In this document: positions 18,532-25,220 of the stretch, piece by piece
Layout of the letters: every line of letters starts with the position of its first letter
Numbering within the stretch: the first letter of the stretch is position 1
The notes under the pieces: model-generated
Seen by the model: the letters and a program-made list of their open reading frames with translations, nothing else
What the model was told of the DNA's origin: nothing
Databases searched by the model: none
Translations under genes and position numbers: made by a program
From: an uncultured Gammaproteobacteria bacterium
Lineage (GTDB): Bacteria; Pseudomonadota; Gammaproteobacteria; PS1; Pseudothioglobaceae
Reading direction: 5' to 3'
DNA: 55,412 nt
Assembly (NCBI GenBank): GCA_902512305.1
Contig: CABXIU010000010.1
Span: 1 to 55,412 of the forward strand

Positions 18532-19269
18532 ATGTTGATTTCAGATCCATTTATTTACCAATTTATTTTACTGTTTGGAGCATTTGTTGCTGGAATAGTT
18601 CAAGGAGCAACTGGCTTCGGAAGTGGTCTAGTCTTAAACGCTTTTTGGCTGCATATACTTGAACCATCGATCGCCATTCCATTAAACATTATTTCGTGCC
18701 TCTTTATCTCCGGACTTCCAATTTATAAACTCCGTAAGTCACTTGATTTTTCAAAACTCAAATCATTCATTTTCCTTGGAGTGATTGGCATTCCAATTGG
18801 AATGCTTTTACTAACCATAACTAAGCCTTCAAGCTTTAAAGTTGCTATTGGTTTTTTACTGATTATCTATTCTATATGGATGATTACAAGTCGTGGCTTT
18901 TCGATTAAAGTCAATAAAAATAGATTGATTGATCAACTCATTGGACTAATTAGCGGCATTATGGGTGGTTTTGCTGCTCTTGGTGGGTTACTTCCAACGA
19001 TCTGGGTTAGCCTTCAAAAGCTTCCAAAAAATTCACAAAGAGGCACCTATGAGCCCTTTATATTTATTACAAGTATTGCCTCAATAATTAGTTTTTATTT
19101 TGCAGGACTGATTACTTTAAGCATTCTAGTTGACTTTATTAAAGTATTTCCAGCTTTAATTTTAGGCTCTTGGATAGGAATAAGAATTTATCCAAAAATT
19201 AATGAAGAGTTGTTTCGAAAAGTAATACTAGGACTAATTTTTGTTGCAGGATTAATTTTATTGGTTTAA
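18532..19269 (+). CDS. TSUP (TauE/SafE) family permease
   Basis: This 245-residue integral membrane protein has about eight hydrophobic segments and the two family repeats. The first begins FVAGIVQGATGFGSGLVLNA and the second GLISGIMGGFAALGGLLPT. TSUP proteins export or import sulfite, sulfoacetate, taurine-derived sulfonates or other small organosulfur anions; the substrate cannot be told. It is divergent from the GMC oxidoreductase operon, and the shared 123-base region carries a perfect inverted repeat. Transport of a product of that operon is one possibility. No clear ribosome-binding site precedes the ATG. Confidence 0.85.
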   Translation: MLISDPFIYQFILLFGAFVAGIVQGATGFGSGLVLNAFWLHILEPSIAIPLNIISCLFISGLPIYKLRKSLDFSKLKSFIFLGVIGIPIGMLLLTITKPSSFKVAIGFLLIIYSIWMITSRGFSIKVNKNRLIDQLIGLISGIMGGFAALGGLLPTIWVSLQKLPKNSQRGTYEPFIFITSIASIISFYFAGLITLSILVDFIKVFPALILGSWIGIRIYPKINEELFRKVILGLIFVAGLILLV

Positions 19270-19294
19270 AAATTTATATTTTTTGCAAATGCAC

Positions 19295-19300
19295 TATAAT
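19295..19300 (+). promoter_or_regulatory. candidate -10 box for proX operon
   Basis: A consensus TATAAT lies 78 bases upstream of the proX ATG, in the only sizeable gap before the operon. No good -35 is present at 16-18 bases, which would fit an activator-dependent promoter. A transcript starting near 19307 would include the hairpin at 19330-19352. Confidence 0.45.
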
Positions 19301-19329
19301 TCAAACATATTTTTTGTTAAACTTGACTC

Positions 19330-19352
19330 AATCCACTTTTTCTAAGTGGGTT
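19330..19352 (+). terminator. hairpin with following T-rich run in proX leader
   Basis: AATCCACTT (19330-19338) pairs with AAGTGGGTT (19344-19352, one G-T pair) around a 5-base loop. ATTTTTG follows. It can act as the terminator of the upstream TSUP gene. If transcription starts at the TATAAT at 19295, it instead sits in the proX 5' leader as a possible attenuator. Confidence 0.5.
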
Positions 19353-19366
19353 TATTTTTGAAAACT

Positions 19367-19372
19367 AAGGAG
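19367..19372 (+). promoter_or_regulatory. strong ribosome-binding site of proX
   Basis: AAGGAG ends 5 bases before the proX ATG at 19378. It is one of the strongest Shine-Dalgarno matches in the window. This agrees with high expression expected for a periplasmic binding protein. Confidence 0.8.
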
Positions 19373-19377
19373 AGAAA

Positions 19378-20394
19378 ATGAAACTAATAAATAAATTATT
19401 AGCTGTTACCGCTATTTCTCTCAGTATGGTGCCTGGTATCGCCAGCGCCGACTGTGGAAAAGCGAGATTAGCAGACTTCGACTGGAGTAGTGCGAATGTT
19501 CATACTGCCATTGTAGGCTTTATTCTAGAACATGGCTACGGCTGTGAAGTAGAAGTCACCAAAGGAAGTACAACTCCAATTATGGCTGCTCACTATGATG
19601 GTCAATTGGATATTGTAACTGAACTCTGGTATGACAATATTGTGGCTAACTATGACCCAGTTGAAGAAGCTGGAATAATTAGAAATCTTGGCATTAATAC
19701 GCCAGACTCACAACAAGCATTCTATGTTGATAAAACAACAGCAGACAAATACAACTTAAAAACTGTATTAGATATGCTAGATCCTGAAGTTGCAGCGTTA
19801 TTCACTGATCCTGAAGATCCTTCTAAAGGAAGAATGACAAGCTGTATCTCTGGATGGACTTGCTACACTGTGAACTATGTCAAACAAAAAGTATATGGTT
19901 TAGATAATTACTATACAAACTTTGATCCAGGTTCAGGTGGTGCTTTAGATGCAGCGATTGCTGGTGCTTTTGCTAAAAAGCAACCAATCTTTACATACTA
20001 TTGGGCACCAACAGGTCTCATGGGTAAGGTTGACCTAGTTAGATTAAAGGAGCCACCATACAATGATGCATGCTGGGGAGCAATGTCTACAGTTGTAGAA
20101 ACTATCAAGGCTGAAGGTAAAGACGCATATACCGCTACTTGTGCAACTGAATACAGAGACATGTCTTTAGATAAATCAGTTCTTACTTCTTGGGCGGATT
20201 CTCACCCAGAAGAAACTGCATTCCTAGAAGCATATAGCTTGCCAACTGATATGGTTAACAAGCTTCTCGCCTTCTATGAAGACGAGTCTGATGGAGATAT
20301 GGAGCTTACTGCACTTGAATTTCTAGAAAATTCAGATGACTGGAAAGCTTGGGTCTCAGCAGACGTTGCTGCTAAAGTTTCTGCAGCGCTGTAA
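19378..20394 (+). CDS. proX: periplasmic glycine betaine/quaternary amine-binding protein of an ABC transporter
   Basis: This 338-residue OpuAC/ProX-type protein has a clear Sec signal peptide (about 1-24, ending IASA). The body has the features of choline/betaine-binding proteins: STTPIMAAHYDGQLDIVTELW early, SGWTCYTVNY in the middle and TYYWAPTGLMGKVDLVRL later. Its aromatic residues would form the cation-pi box for the quaternary ammonium group. The exact ligand (glycine betaine, proline betaine, carnitine, choline) is not readable. Gene order here is X-W-V, reversed from E. coli proV-W-X. A terminator immediately after the stop likely raises proX mRNA over the membrane components. Confidence 0.9.
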   Translation: MKLINKLLAVTAISLSMVPGIASADCGKARLADFDWSSANVHTAIVGFILEHGYGCEVEVTKGSTTPIMAAHYDGQLDIVTELWYDNIVANYDPVEEAGIIRNLGINTPDSQQAFYVDKTTADKYNLKTVLDMLDPEVAALFTDPEDPSKGRMTSCISGWTCYTVNYVKQKVYGLDNYYTNFDPGSGGALDAAIAGAFAKKQPIFTYYWAPTGLMGKVDLVRLKEPPYNDACWGAMSTVVETIKAEGKDAYTATCATEYRDMSLDKSVLTSWADSHPEETAFLEAYSLPTDMVNKLLAFYEDESDGDMELTALEFLENSDDWKAWVSADVAAKVSAAL

Positions 20395-20410
20395 GTATGA
20401 TTTAACATAA

Positions 20411-20441
20411 AAAAAAGAGCTCACTCGTGAGCTCTTTTTTT
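20411..20441 (+). terminator. rho-independent terminator between proX and proW
   Basis: GAGCTCA (20417-20423) and TGAGCTC (20428-20434) form a 7-bp stem with loop CTCG, extended by an A-run on the left and T-run on the right (20435-20441). It lies 22 bases after the proX stop. The symmetric A/T flanks allow function in both directions. Because proW follows within 16 bases, this is best read as a partial terminator setting the proX:proWV ratio. Confidence 0.88.
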
Positions 20442-20456
20442 CATAACTGTCTATTT

Positions 20457-21458
20457 ATGATAAGAAAACTACTCACATATTTGACCTTCCCAATTATTTT
20501 TGTTTGGCTCTTGATAACGAGCTATAACTCATCAAAGAGAAAGCCAGACAGTGTCATGGAGCTCTTTACAGATCTAAGCTGGCTGAATGACTGGCCCAAG
20601 TGGCTTGATATTCCGCTGATGAAATGGATTAATGATGGATTTAAAGTCTTCAATGAAGAGTATGGAATTTATTTTGAAATAGTAAATAATTTTTTACTTG
20701 GAGCAATCCTCTCTTTAAAGAAGTTCTTAATCATGATGCCATGGCCTCTAGTTATTGCTCTTGTAGTCGCAATTGTATTTTTCTCTAGCGGAAGAAAGCT
20801 AGGGACAACAGTTTTTGTAGGTATTTGTACATTCTTTATAGGTTTTCTTCATCCAAAGTTTTGGGATAAAGCGATTGAAACAACTTCAATCATGATTATT
20901 GGAATTTTAATTTGTATTATTATTGGTATACCTTTAGGTATTACCATGTCTAGAAGTAATAGGGTCCGCAATGCAATACTACCGGTCCTGGATTTAATGC
21001 AGACAATCCCAAGTTTTTGTTATCTCATTCCAGGAATTATGCTCTTTGGCCTTGGCGCTGTTCCAGCAATTATTGCAACCGTTATTTATGCAGTTCCTCC
21101 TTTAGTTCGATTGACTGACTTAGGAATTACATTAGTAGATACTGAAGTCATTGAAGCGGCTGAAGCCTTTGGCGCAAGTAAAAAACAAAAACTACTGGGC
21201 GTGCAGCTTCCTCTTGCACTTCCAAATATTATGCAGGGTATTAACCAGTGCACCATGATGGCTTTAGCGATGGTCGTCATTGCCTCAATGATTGGTACTA
21301 GAGGTCTTGGTGACGAGGTATTACTCGGCCTTCAACAGCTTAATGTTGGAAAGGCTACTGAGGCAGGACTAGCAATTGTTCTCTTGGCAATTGTTCTAGA
21401 TAGAATTACTCAGGCTTATGGTAAAAAAATTCAAGACAGAAATAGCCCACCTAAATAA
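20457..21458 (+). CDS. proW: ABC transporter permease for glycine betaine-type substrates
   Basis: The protein is 333 residues from ATG 20457. A longer reading frame opens at GTG 20427, but that codon lies inside the terminator stem, so it is rejected. An N-terminal membrane segment (about 4-21) and a long hydrophilic stretch precede the permease core. The binding-protein-dependent transport domain has the EAA-like loop EAAEAFGASKKQKLLGVQLPLALPNI. The MSRSNRVRNAILPVLDLMQTIPSF region is typical of ProW/OpuAB. It pairs with ProV, which starts 9 bases downstream. Confidence 0.9.
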   Translation: MIRKLLTYLTFPIIFVWLLITSYNSSKRKPDSVMELFTDLSWLNDWPKWLDIPLMKWINDGFKVFNEEYGIYFEIVNNFLLGAILSLKKFLIMMPWPLVIALVVAIVFFSSGRKLGTTVFVGICTFFIGFLHPKFWDKAIETTSIMIIGILICIIIGIPLGITMSRSNRVRNAILPVLDLMQTIPSFCYLIPGIMLFGLGAVPAIIATVIYAVPPLVRLTDLGITLVDTEVIEAAEAFGASKKQKLLGVQLPLALPNIMQGINQCTMMALAMVVIASMIGTRGLGDEVLLGLQQLNVGKATEAGLAIVLLAIVLDRITQAYGKKIQDRNSPPK

Positions 21459-21467
21459 TTTCATACT

Positions 21468-22502
21468 ATGTCAAAAATCGAAGTAAATAATATTTATAAA
21501 ATATTTGGCCCTAAGCCTGAGCAAGTATTACCAATGGTCAAAGATGGTGCTAGTAAAGATCAAGTTCTGGAGGAGACGGGTCATACTGTAGGCCTTGATA
21601 ATGTCTCTCTATCCATTGAAGAAGGTGAAATTTTTGTTTGTATGGGTCTTTCCGGCTCCGGAAAATCAACATTAATCAGGCACATTAATAGATTGATCGA
21701 CCCGACCTCAGGTGAAGTCATTGTAAATAACGTTGATGTATGCAGTCTTGACGAAAAAGAAATTTTAGACTTTAGAAAAAAAACCATGAGCATGGTATTC
21801 CAGCGATTTGGTCTTTTCCCTCACAAAACCATTATTGAAAATGTCGCCTATGGTCTTGAGATTCAAGAAGTTCCAGAGGATCAAAGAGTTGAAATTGCTC
21901 AAGGACAAATTAATGCAGTTGGACTGGAAGGCTTTGAGCATCAGTATCCGGCCCAATTATCTGGAGGAATGCAGCAAAGAGTTGGACTAGCAAGAGCTCT
22001 AGCAACGGATCCTCAGATTCTTTTAATGGATGAGGCATTTAGTGCCTTAGACCCACTCATTAGAAGTGACATGCAAAATCAATTGGTTGACCTACAAGCC
22101 AAACTTAAGAAAACAATTGTATTTATAACCCATGACCTTGACGAATCCCTCAAACTGGGTGACCATATTGGAATACTGAATGGTGGAAGACTGGTTCAAG
22201 TTGGAAGACCAGAGGATATTATTCTTAATCCTGCAGATGATTACGTTAAAGCATTTGTAAAAGATGTTAACCGCTCTAAAGTTCTCAGAGCTAAAACTGT
22301 CATGACCAAACTCGATAAGTTTGATAAATCATCAATCAATCCATCCTCAACATATAAGTATGATGAGAATACCTATATCGAAGACTTACTTCCTAAAGTT
22401 TTAAAAGATCGGTCAACAATCGAGGTCATCAACAATAAGGGAACCACTACAGGCTTCATTACTTCTGATGAACTCTCATTAGCACTAACTAAAACAAAAT
22501 AA
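21468..22502 (+). CDS. proV: ABC transporter ATP-binding protein for glycine betaine-type substrates
   Basis: The protein has 344 residues with Walker A GLSGSGKST (60-68), signature LSGGMQQRVGLARA and Walker B ILLMDEAFSALDP, plus the switch histidine in VFITHDLDE. The N-terminal extension before the ATPase core and the GSGKSTLIRHINRLIDPTSGE context are ProV-specific. It is shorter than E. coli ProV (400). The C-terminal tail after residue about 270 holds at most one reduced CBS-like segment, so ionic-strength sensing by paired CBS domains may be altered. It energises uptake with ProW and ProX. Confidence 0.92.
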   Translation: MSKIEVNNIYKIFGPKPEQVLPMVKDGASKDQVLEETGHTVGLDNVSLSIEEGEIFVCMGLSGSGKSTLIRHINRLIDPTSGEVIVNNVDVCSLDEKEILDFRKKTMSMVFQRFGLFPHKTIIENVAYGLEIQEVPEDQRVEIAQGQINAVGLEGFEHQYPAQLSGGMQQRVGLARALATDPQILLMDEAFSALDPLIRSDMQNQLVDLQAKLKKTIVFITHDLDESLKLGDHIGILNGGRLVQVGRPEDIILNPADDYVKAFVKDVNRSKVLRAKTVMTKLDKFDKSSINPSSTYKYDENTYIEDLLPKVLKDRSTIEVINNKGTTTGFITSDELSLALTKTK

Positions 22503-22518
22503 CCCCTGATTGAATTCT

Positions 22519-23289
22519 GTGAGCAAAAATATAGTTATTTCAGCAGCGGCAGATGGAATTGGCTGGTGTATCGCTAGCTGTTTTTTAGATCAAGGGTATA
22601 CCGTTTATGCATCCGACATTAATCAGAATAAAATTGATCAACTGAATACGCATCCGCTGATTAATAAAAGATTATTTATTGACAATGTGAATGCTGGAGA
22701 TGCGGCCTCAGTAAAAAAATACTTTAAATCCCTGAAATTAAAAGTATCCAGTATTGATGCCTTAATCAACAATGTCGGTATCGCTGGTCCAACTGGGACA
22801 ATGGAAGATATCTCAGTCGAAGACTGGAAACAAACAATCGAGACTAATTTAAATAGTCATTTCTATTTTACAAAACATGCTATACCACTTTTAAAGAAAA
22901 ATAAAGGCGGCTCAATTGTTAATCTATCATCAACTGCGGGAATCTTTGGGTTTCCATTAAGAACTCCTTATGCCGCCTCTAAATGGGCAATAGTAGGACT
23001 CACTAAATCACTAGCTATGGAGCTGGGTAAATTCAATATCAGAGTGAATGCAATATGTCCAGGCTCAGTATCTGGAGATAGAATGGATCGAGTGATTGAA
23101 GCAAAAGCAAAATCTATTAACAAGAGTGAGAGAGAAATTAGAGAAAGTTTTGAGGGAATGGCCTCACTTAATACTTTCGTTGACAAAGAAGACATCGCCA
23201 ATATGGCTGTATTTCTCTTGTCTGAGAAAGCATATAGAATCTCAGGCCAAATAATGAGCGTAGATGGTAATACAGAGAGGATGGACTAA
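22519..23289 (+). CDS. short-chain dehydrogenase/reductase co-operonic with proXWV
   Basis: This is a 256-residue classical SDR from GTG 22519 (an in-frame TTG at 22510 is the alternative). The catalytic serine, tyrosine and lysine are S137 (NLSSTAG), Y151 and K155 (YAASK), with NNVGIAG as the structural motif. The cofactor loop reads SAAADGIG instead of TGxxxGIG, with alanine for the first glycine. I recall the same substitution in DHRS6/BDH2-type hydroxybutyrate dehydrogenases. The aspartate in YASDIN favours NAD(H). It starts 16 bases after proV, so it likely acts on the imported compound. A 3-hydroxy acid such as carnitine or its CoA ester is a reasonable but untested substrate. Confidence 0.82.
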   Translation: MSKNIVISAAADGIGWCIASCFLDQGYTVYASDINQNKIDQLNTHPLINKRLFIDNVNAGDAASVKKYFKSLKLKVSSIDALINNVGIAGPTGTMEDISVEDWKQTIETNLNSHFYFTKHAIPLLKKNKGGSIVNLSSTAGIFGFPLRTPYAASKWAIVGLTKSLAMELGKFNIRVNAICPGSVSGDRMDRVIEAKAKSINKSEREIRESFEGMASLNTFVDKEDIANMAVFLLSEKAYRISGQIMSVDGNTERMD

Positions 23290-23311
23290 ATAAATTTAGT
23301 TCTTTATAAGC

Positions 23312-23953
23312 TTAGTGAAGTCCTGCAATGTATTCAGATAATGCATCAATCTCTTCATTTGTTAAGCCCTTTGCCACATTATTCATCATCTCATTAACTC
23401 TTTGAACACCATCAGAGTCAGTCTGTTTATTGATAGAGTACTGTCGAAAAGCTTTCAATTGAGACGCTGTATATTCAGCATGTTGCGCGCTTAGAGCTGG
23501 GAAGCCTGCAGTTGGTATACCTTCACCTTTTGGTCCGTGACAAGCAATACACGCAGTAGTTTGCGTATCCATTTTACCGCCAACATAAATTTTTCTGCCA
23601 AGCTCAATTTTTTCTTCTGAACCCTTCGCAGAATTTTCACTTATAGTTTGGATTGAGTAGTAAGCGGCAATATCTTCAATATCTTGCTCAGAGAGCAATG
23701 AGGCCACACCTGCCATCATTGCATTATTTCTTTCACCCGATTTAAAATGTTGAAGTTGCTTAACTAGATAAGCCTGTCCCTGTCCAGCTAGCTTTGGAAA
23801 ATCAGGAATCGTACTATTTCCACCGAGACCATGGCAACCCATACAAGTTGCTGACTTTGCTTGGCCTGCCTCTGCATCACCTGCAGCAATAATAGGATTG
23901 CTTAAAGTGACTAGTAAAGAAGCTAAAATAATAACGATTTTTTTCATTCTCAA
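23312..23953 (-). CDS. cytochrome c4-type dihaem cytochrome
   Basis: This 213-residue exported protein has a signal peptide (about 1-24, ending IIAA) and two haem c sites: C37-x-x-C40-H41 and C135-x-x-C138-H139. Methionines suited as distal ligands occur after each (NAMMAGVA near 77-84; MNEMMNNVA near the end). The two-domain repeat and length match cytochrome c4, which feeds electrons to cbb3 or other terminal oxidases. It is the leftward neighbour of a monohaem cytochrome and converges on the SDR gene. It may serve general respiration or accept electrons from a dehydrogenase nearby. Confidence 0.9.
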   Translation of the reverse strand: MRMKKIVIILASLLVTLSNPIIAAGDAEAGQAKSATCMGCHGLGGNSTIPDFPKLAGQGQAYLVKQLQHFKSGERNNAMMAGVASLLSEQDIEDIAAYYSIQTISENSAKGSEEKIELGRKIYVGGKMDTQTTACIACHGPKGEGIPTAGFPALSAQHAEYTASQLKAFRQYSINKQTDSDGVQRVNEMMNNVAKGLTNEEIDALSEYIAGLH

Positions 23954-23972
23954 TCTCCAAAAATTCCAAGAA

Positions 23973-23978
23973 ATTATA
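23973..23978 (-). promoter_or_regulatory. candidate -10 box for cytochrome c4 gene
   Basis: The minus strand reads TATAAT 19 bases upstream of the cytochrome c4 start. A weak -35 (TTTCTT) sits 17 bases further up. The predicted leader is short (about 13 bases). Confidence 0.45.
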
Positions 23979-24034
23979 CGTGATATTTAAAGGTTAAGAA
24001 ACCCTCAAATCATTCATAATTTAAAAAGAAAAAA

Positions 24035-24346
24035 TTATCTTTGTGGGTCTTGAATCGAAAGGTACTCTGCAATCGATCTTTCAAAGCCTGCTGCCATAGG
24101 AGCCATAGCATTCATATAAGAGTTTTCACGCTCGCCCGATTGAAAATACTCAAGTTGCAGAATAATCCATTCAACATCTTTACCTGCAAGAGAGGGAATT
24201 GATTCGTCATTAGAGCGTCCATTTGCACCATGACAGCTAGCACAACCAAGAGCACTATACATTGCCTCACCTTCACTATTAGCAAAAGAACCTATAGAAA
24301 AAGTAGTTAAAACAAAAGCGATTAATATATAAAAAATCTTTTTCAT
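24035..24346 (-). CDS. small monohaem c-type cytochrome
   Basis: This 103-residue periplasmic cytochrome has a signal peptide (about 1-22, FANS cleavage region) and one haem site, C35-x-x-C38-H39 (CASCHG). A methionine-rich segment (MNAMAPMAAGF) near residue 80 can give the distal ligand. It resembles one half of cytochrome c4/c553 proteins. It lies 81 bases upstream of the cytochrome c4 gene and has its own likely promoter. It probably transfers electrons in the periplasm; the partner is not identifiable. Confidence 0.87.
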   Translation of the reverse strand: MKKIFYILIAFVLTTFSIGSFANSEGEAMYSALGCASCHGANGRSNDESIPSLAGKDVEWIILQLEYFQSGERENSYMNAMAPMAAGFERSIAEYLSIQDPQR

Positions 24347-24375
24347 AAATACGCGCCTTATTTGCGACTGATTAG

Positions 24376-24381
24376 ATTATA
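24376..24381 (-). promoter_or_regulatory. extended -10 promoter for the monohaem cytochrome gene
   Basis: The minus strand reads TGGTATAAT, a TGN-extended -10, 29 bases upstream of the cytochrome ATG. A TTGAGT lies 19 bases upstream of the box. The extended -10 would compensate for the long spacer. This separates cytochrome transcription from the caiD operon upstream. Confidence 0.6.
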
Positions 24382-24417
24382 CCAATTTCTAATATAGTAA
24401 ACTCAAGTTGCCAGAAG

Positions 24418-25203
24418 TTATTTTCCTTTCCATTTAGGGGGGCGTTTTTCAGAAAAAGCCAATGGCCCTTCTTTTGCATCCTCAGAATTAAGCATTTTTT
24501 GATAGGCTTCAATTTTTCCCGAACGCATCAATTGGTAAGCAGCCTCTATATCCATCATTTCTGTAGATCTAATAACTGACTTTATTGCCGCCAAAGAAAG
24601 TGGTGCAGACTTAGAAATTTGATGAGCCCACTCAAGCGCCTCATTAATTAAGTCTTTTTGATCACAGCTGTGGTTAACAAGACCATAATGTTTTGCCTCA
24701 TCTACACCCATTCTACGACCGGTCATTAGCATATCTATAGCCACTGATTTTGGTAATCGTCGTGGGAGTCTTAGAACGCCGCCACTGTCTGGAATAATTC
24801 CTAATGTTGCTTCAGGAACAAAAAATTCTGCATTGCTAGAGGCAATAATTAGGTCTGCAGCAAGCGCCAACTCAAATCCACCGCCAACTGCCAATCCATT
24901 GACAGCTGCTATAACGGGTTTGTCTAGGTCCCACAATTCTGTCAGACCTGCAAAACCACCAGGCCCAAAATCAGCGTCAACAGCCTCGCCTTCGGATGCC
25001 GCCTTTAAATCCCATCCGCCACAAAAAAAGCGGTCTCCAGCACCAGAAATGACAGCAACCTTTAAATCATTGTTATCCCTGAATTGAATAAATGCATCCC
25101 CAAGCGCATGACTCGTTTTTGCATCAATTGCATTCGCTTTAGGACGGTTCAAAGTGATTAAAACAACTTCACCGTGCACCTCAATATTTACTACATCATT
25201 CAT
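24418..25203 (-). CDS. caiD: carnitinyl-CoA dehydratase (crotonobetainyl-CoA hydratase)
   Basis: This crotonase of 261 residues has exactly the length I recall for E. coli CaiD. Near-identical blocks include RPKANAIDAKTS at the N-terminus, GWDLKAA, DADFGPGGFAGLTE, LDKPVIAAVNG, GGGFELALAAD, PDSGGVLRLP, MTGRRMG and EGPLAF.EKR.P.WKG at the end. This is far closer than general enoyl-CoA hydratases. CaiD reversibly hydrates crotonobetainyl-CoA to L-carnitinyl-CoA. The oxyanion-hole pieces (FFCGGW and NGLAVGGG) are intact. It is last in a leftward operon: thioesterase, acyl-CoA dehydrogenase, NDP-forming CoA ligase, caiD. The E. coli partners CaiB/CaiC are absent, so the CoA carrier chemistry must differ. 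Confidence 0.88.
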   Translation of the reverse strand: MNDVVNIEVHGEVVLITLNRPKANAIDAKTSHALGDAFIQFRDNNDLKVAVISGAGDRFFCGGWDLKAASEGEAVDADFGPGGFAGLTELWDLDKPVIAAVNGLAVGGGFELALAADLIIASSNAEFFVPEATLGIIPDSGGVLRLPRRLPKSVAIDMLMTGRRMGVDEAKHYGLVNHSCDQKDLINEALEWAHQISKSAPLSLAAIKSVIRSTEMMDIEAAYQLMRSGKIEAYQKMLNSEDAKEGPLAFSEKRPPKWKGK

Positions 25204-25220
25204 AATTCTCTCAATATATA

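Noticed and set aside
20427-20456. GTG-initiated N-terminal extension of ProW
   Set aside because: The GTG and next codons form the right arm and T-run of a terminator hairpin, giving a cysteine/phenylalanine-rich non-family peptide; ATG 20457 is preferred.
23290-23311. Terminator between the SDR and cytochrome c4 genes
   Set aside because: CTAAATAAATTTAG gives only about five A/T-rich pairs with no T-run of note.
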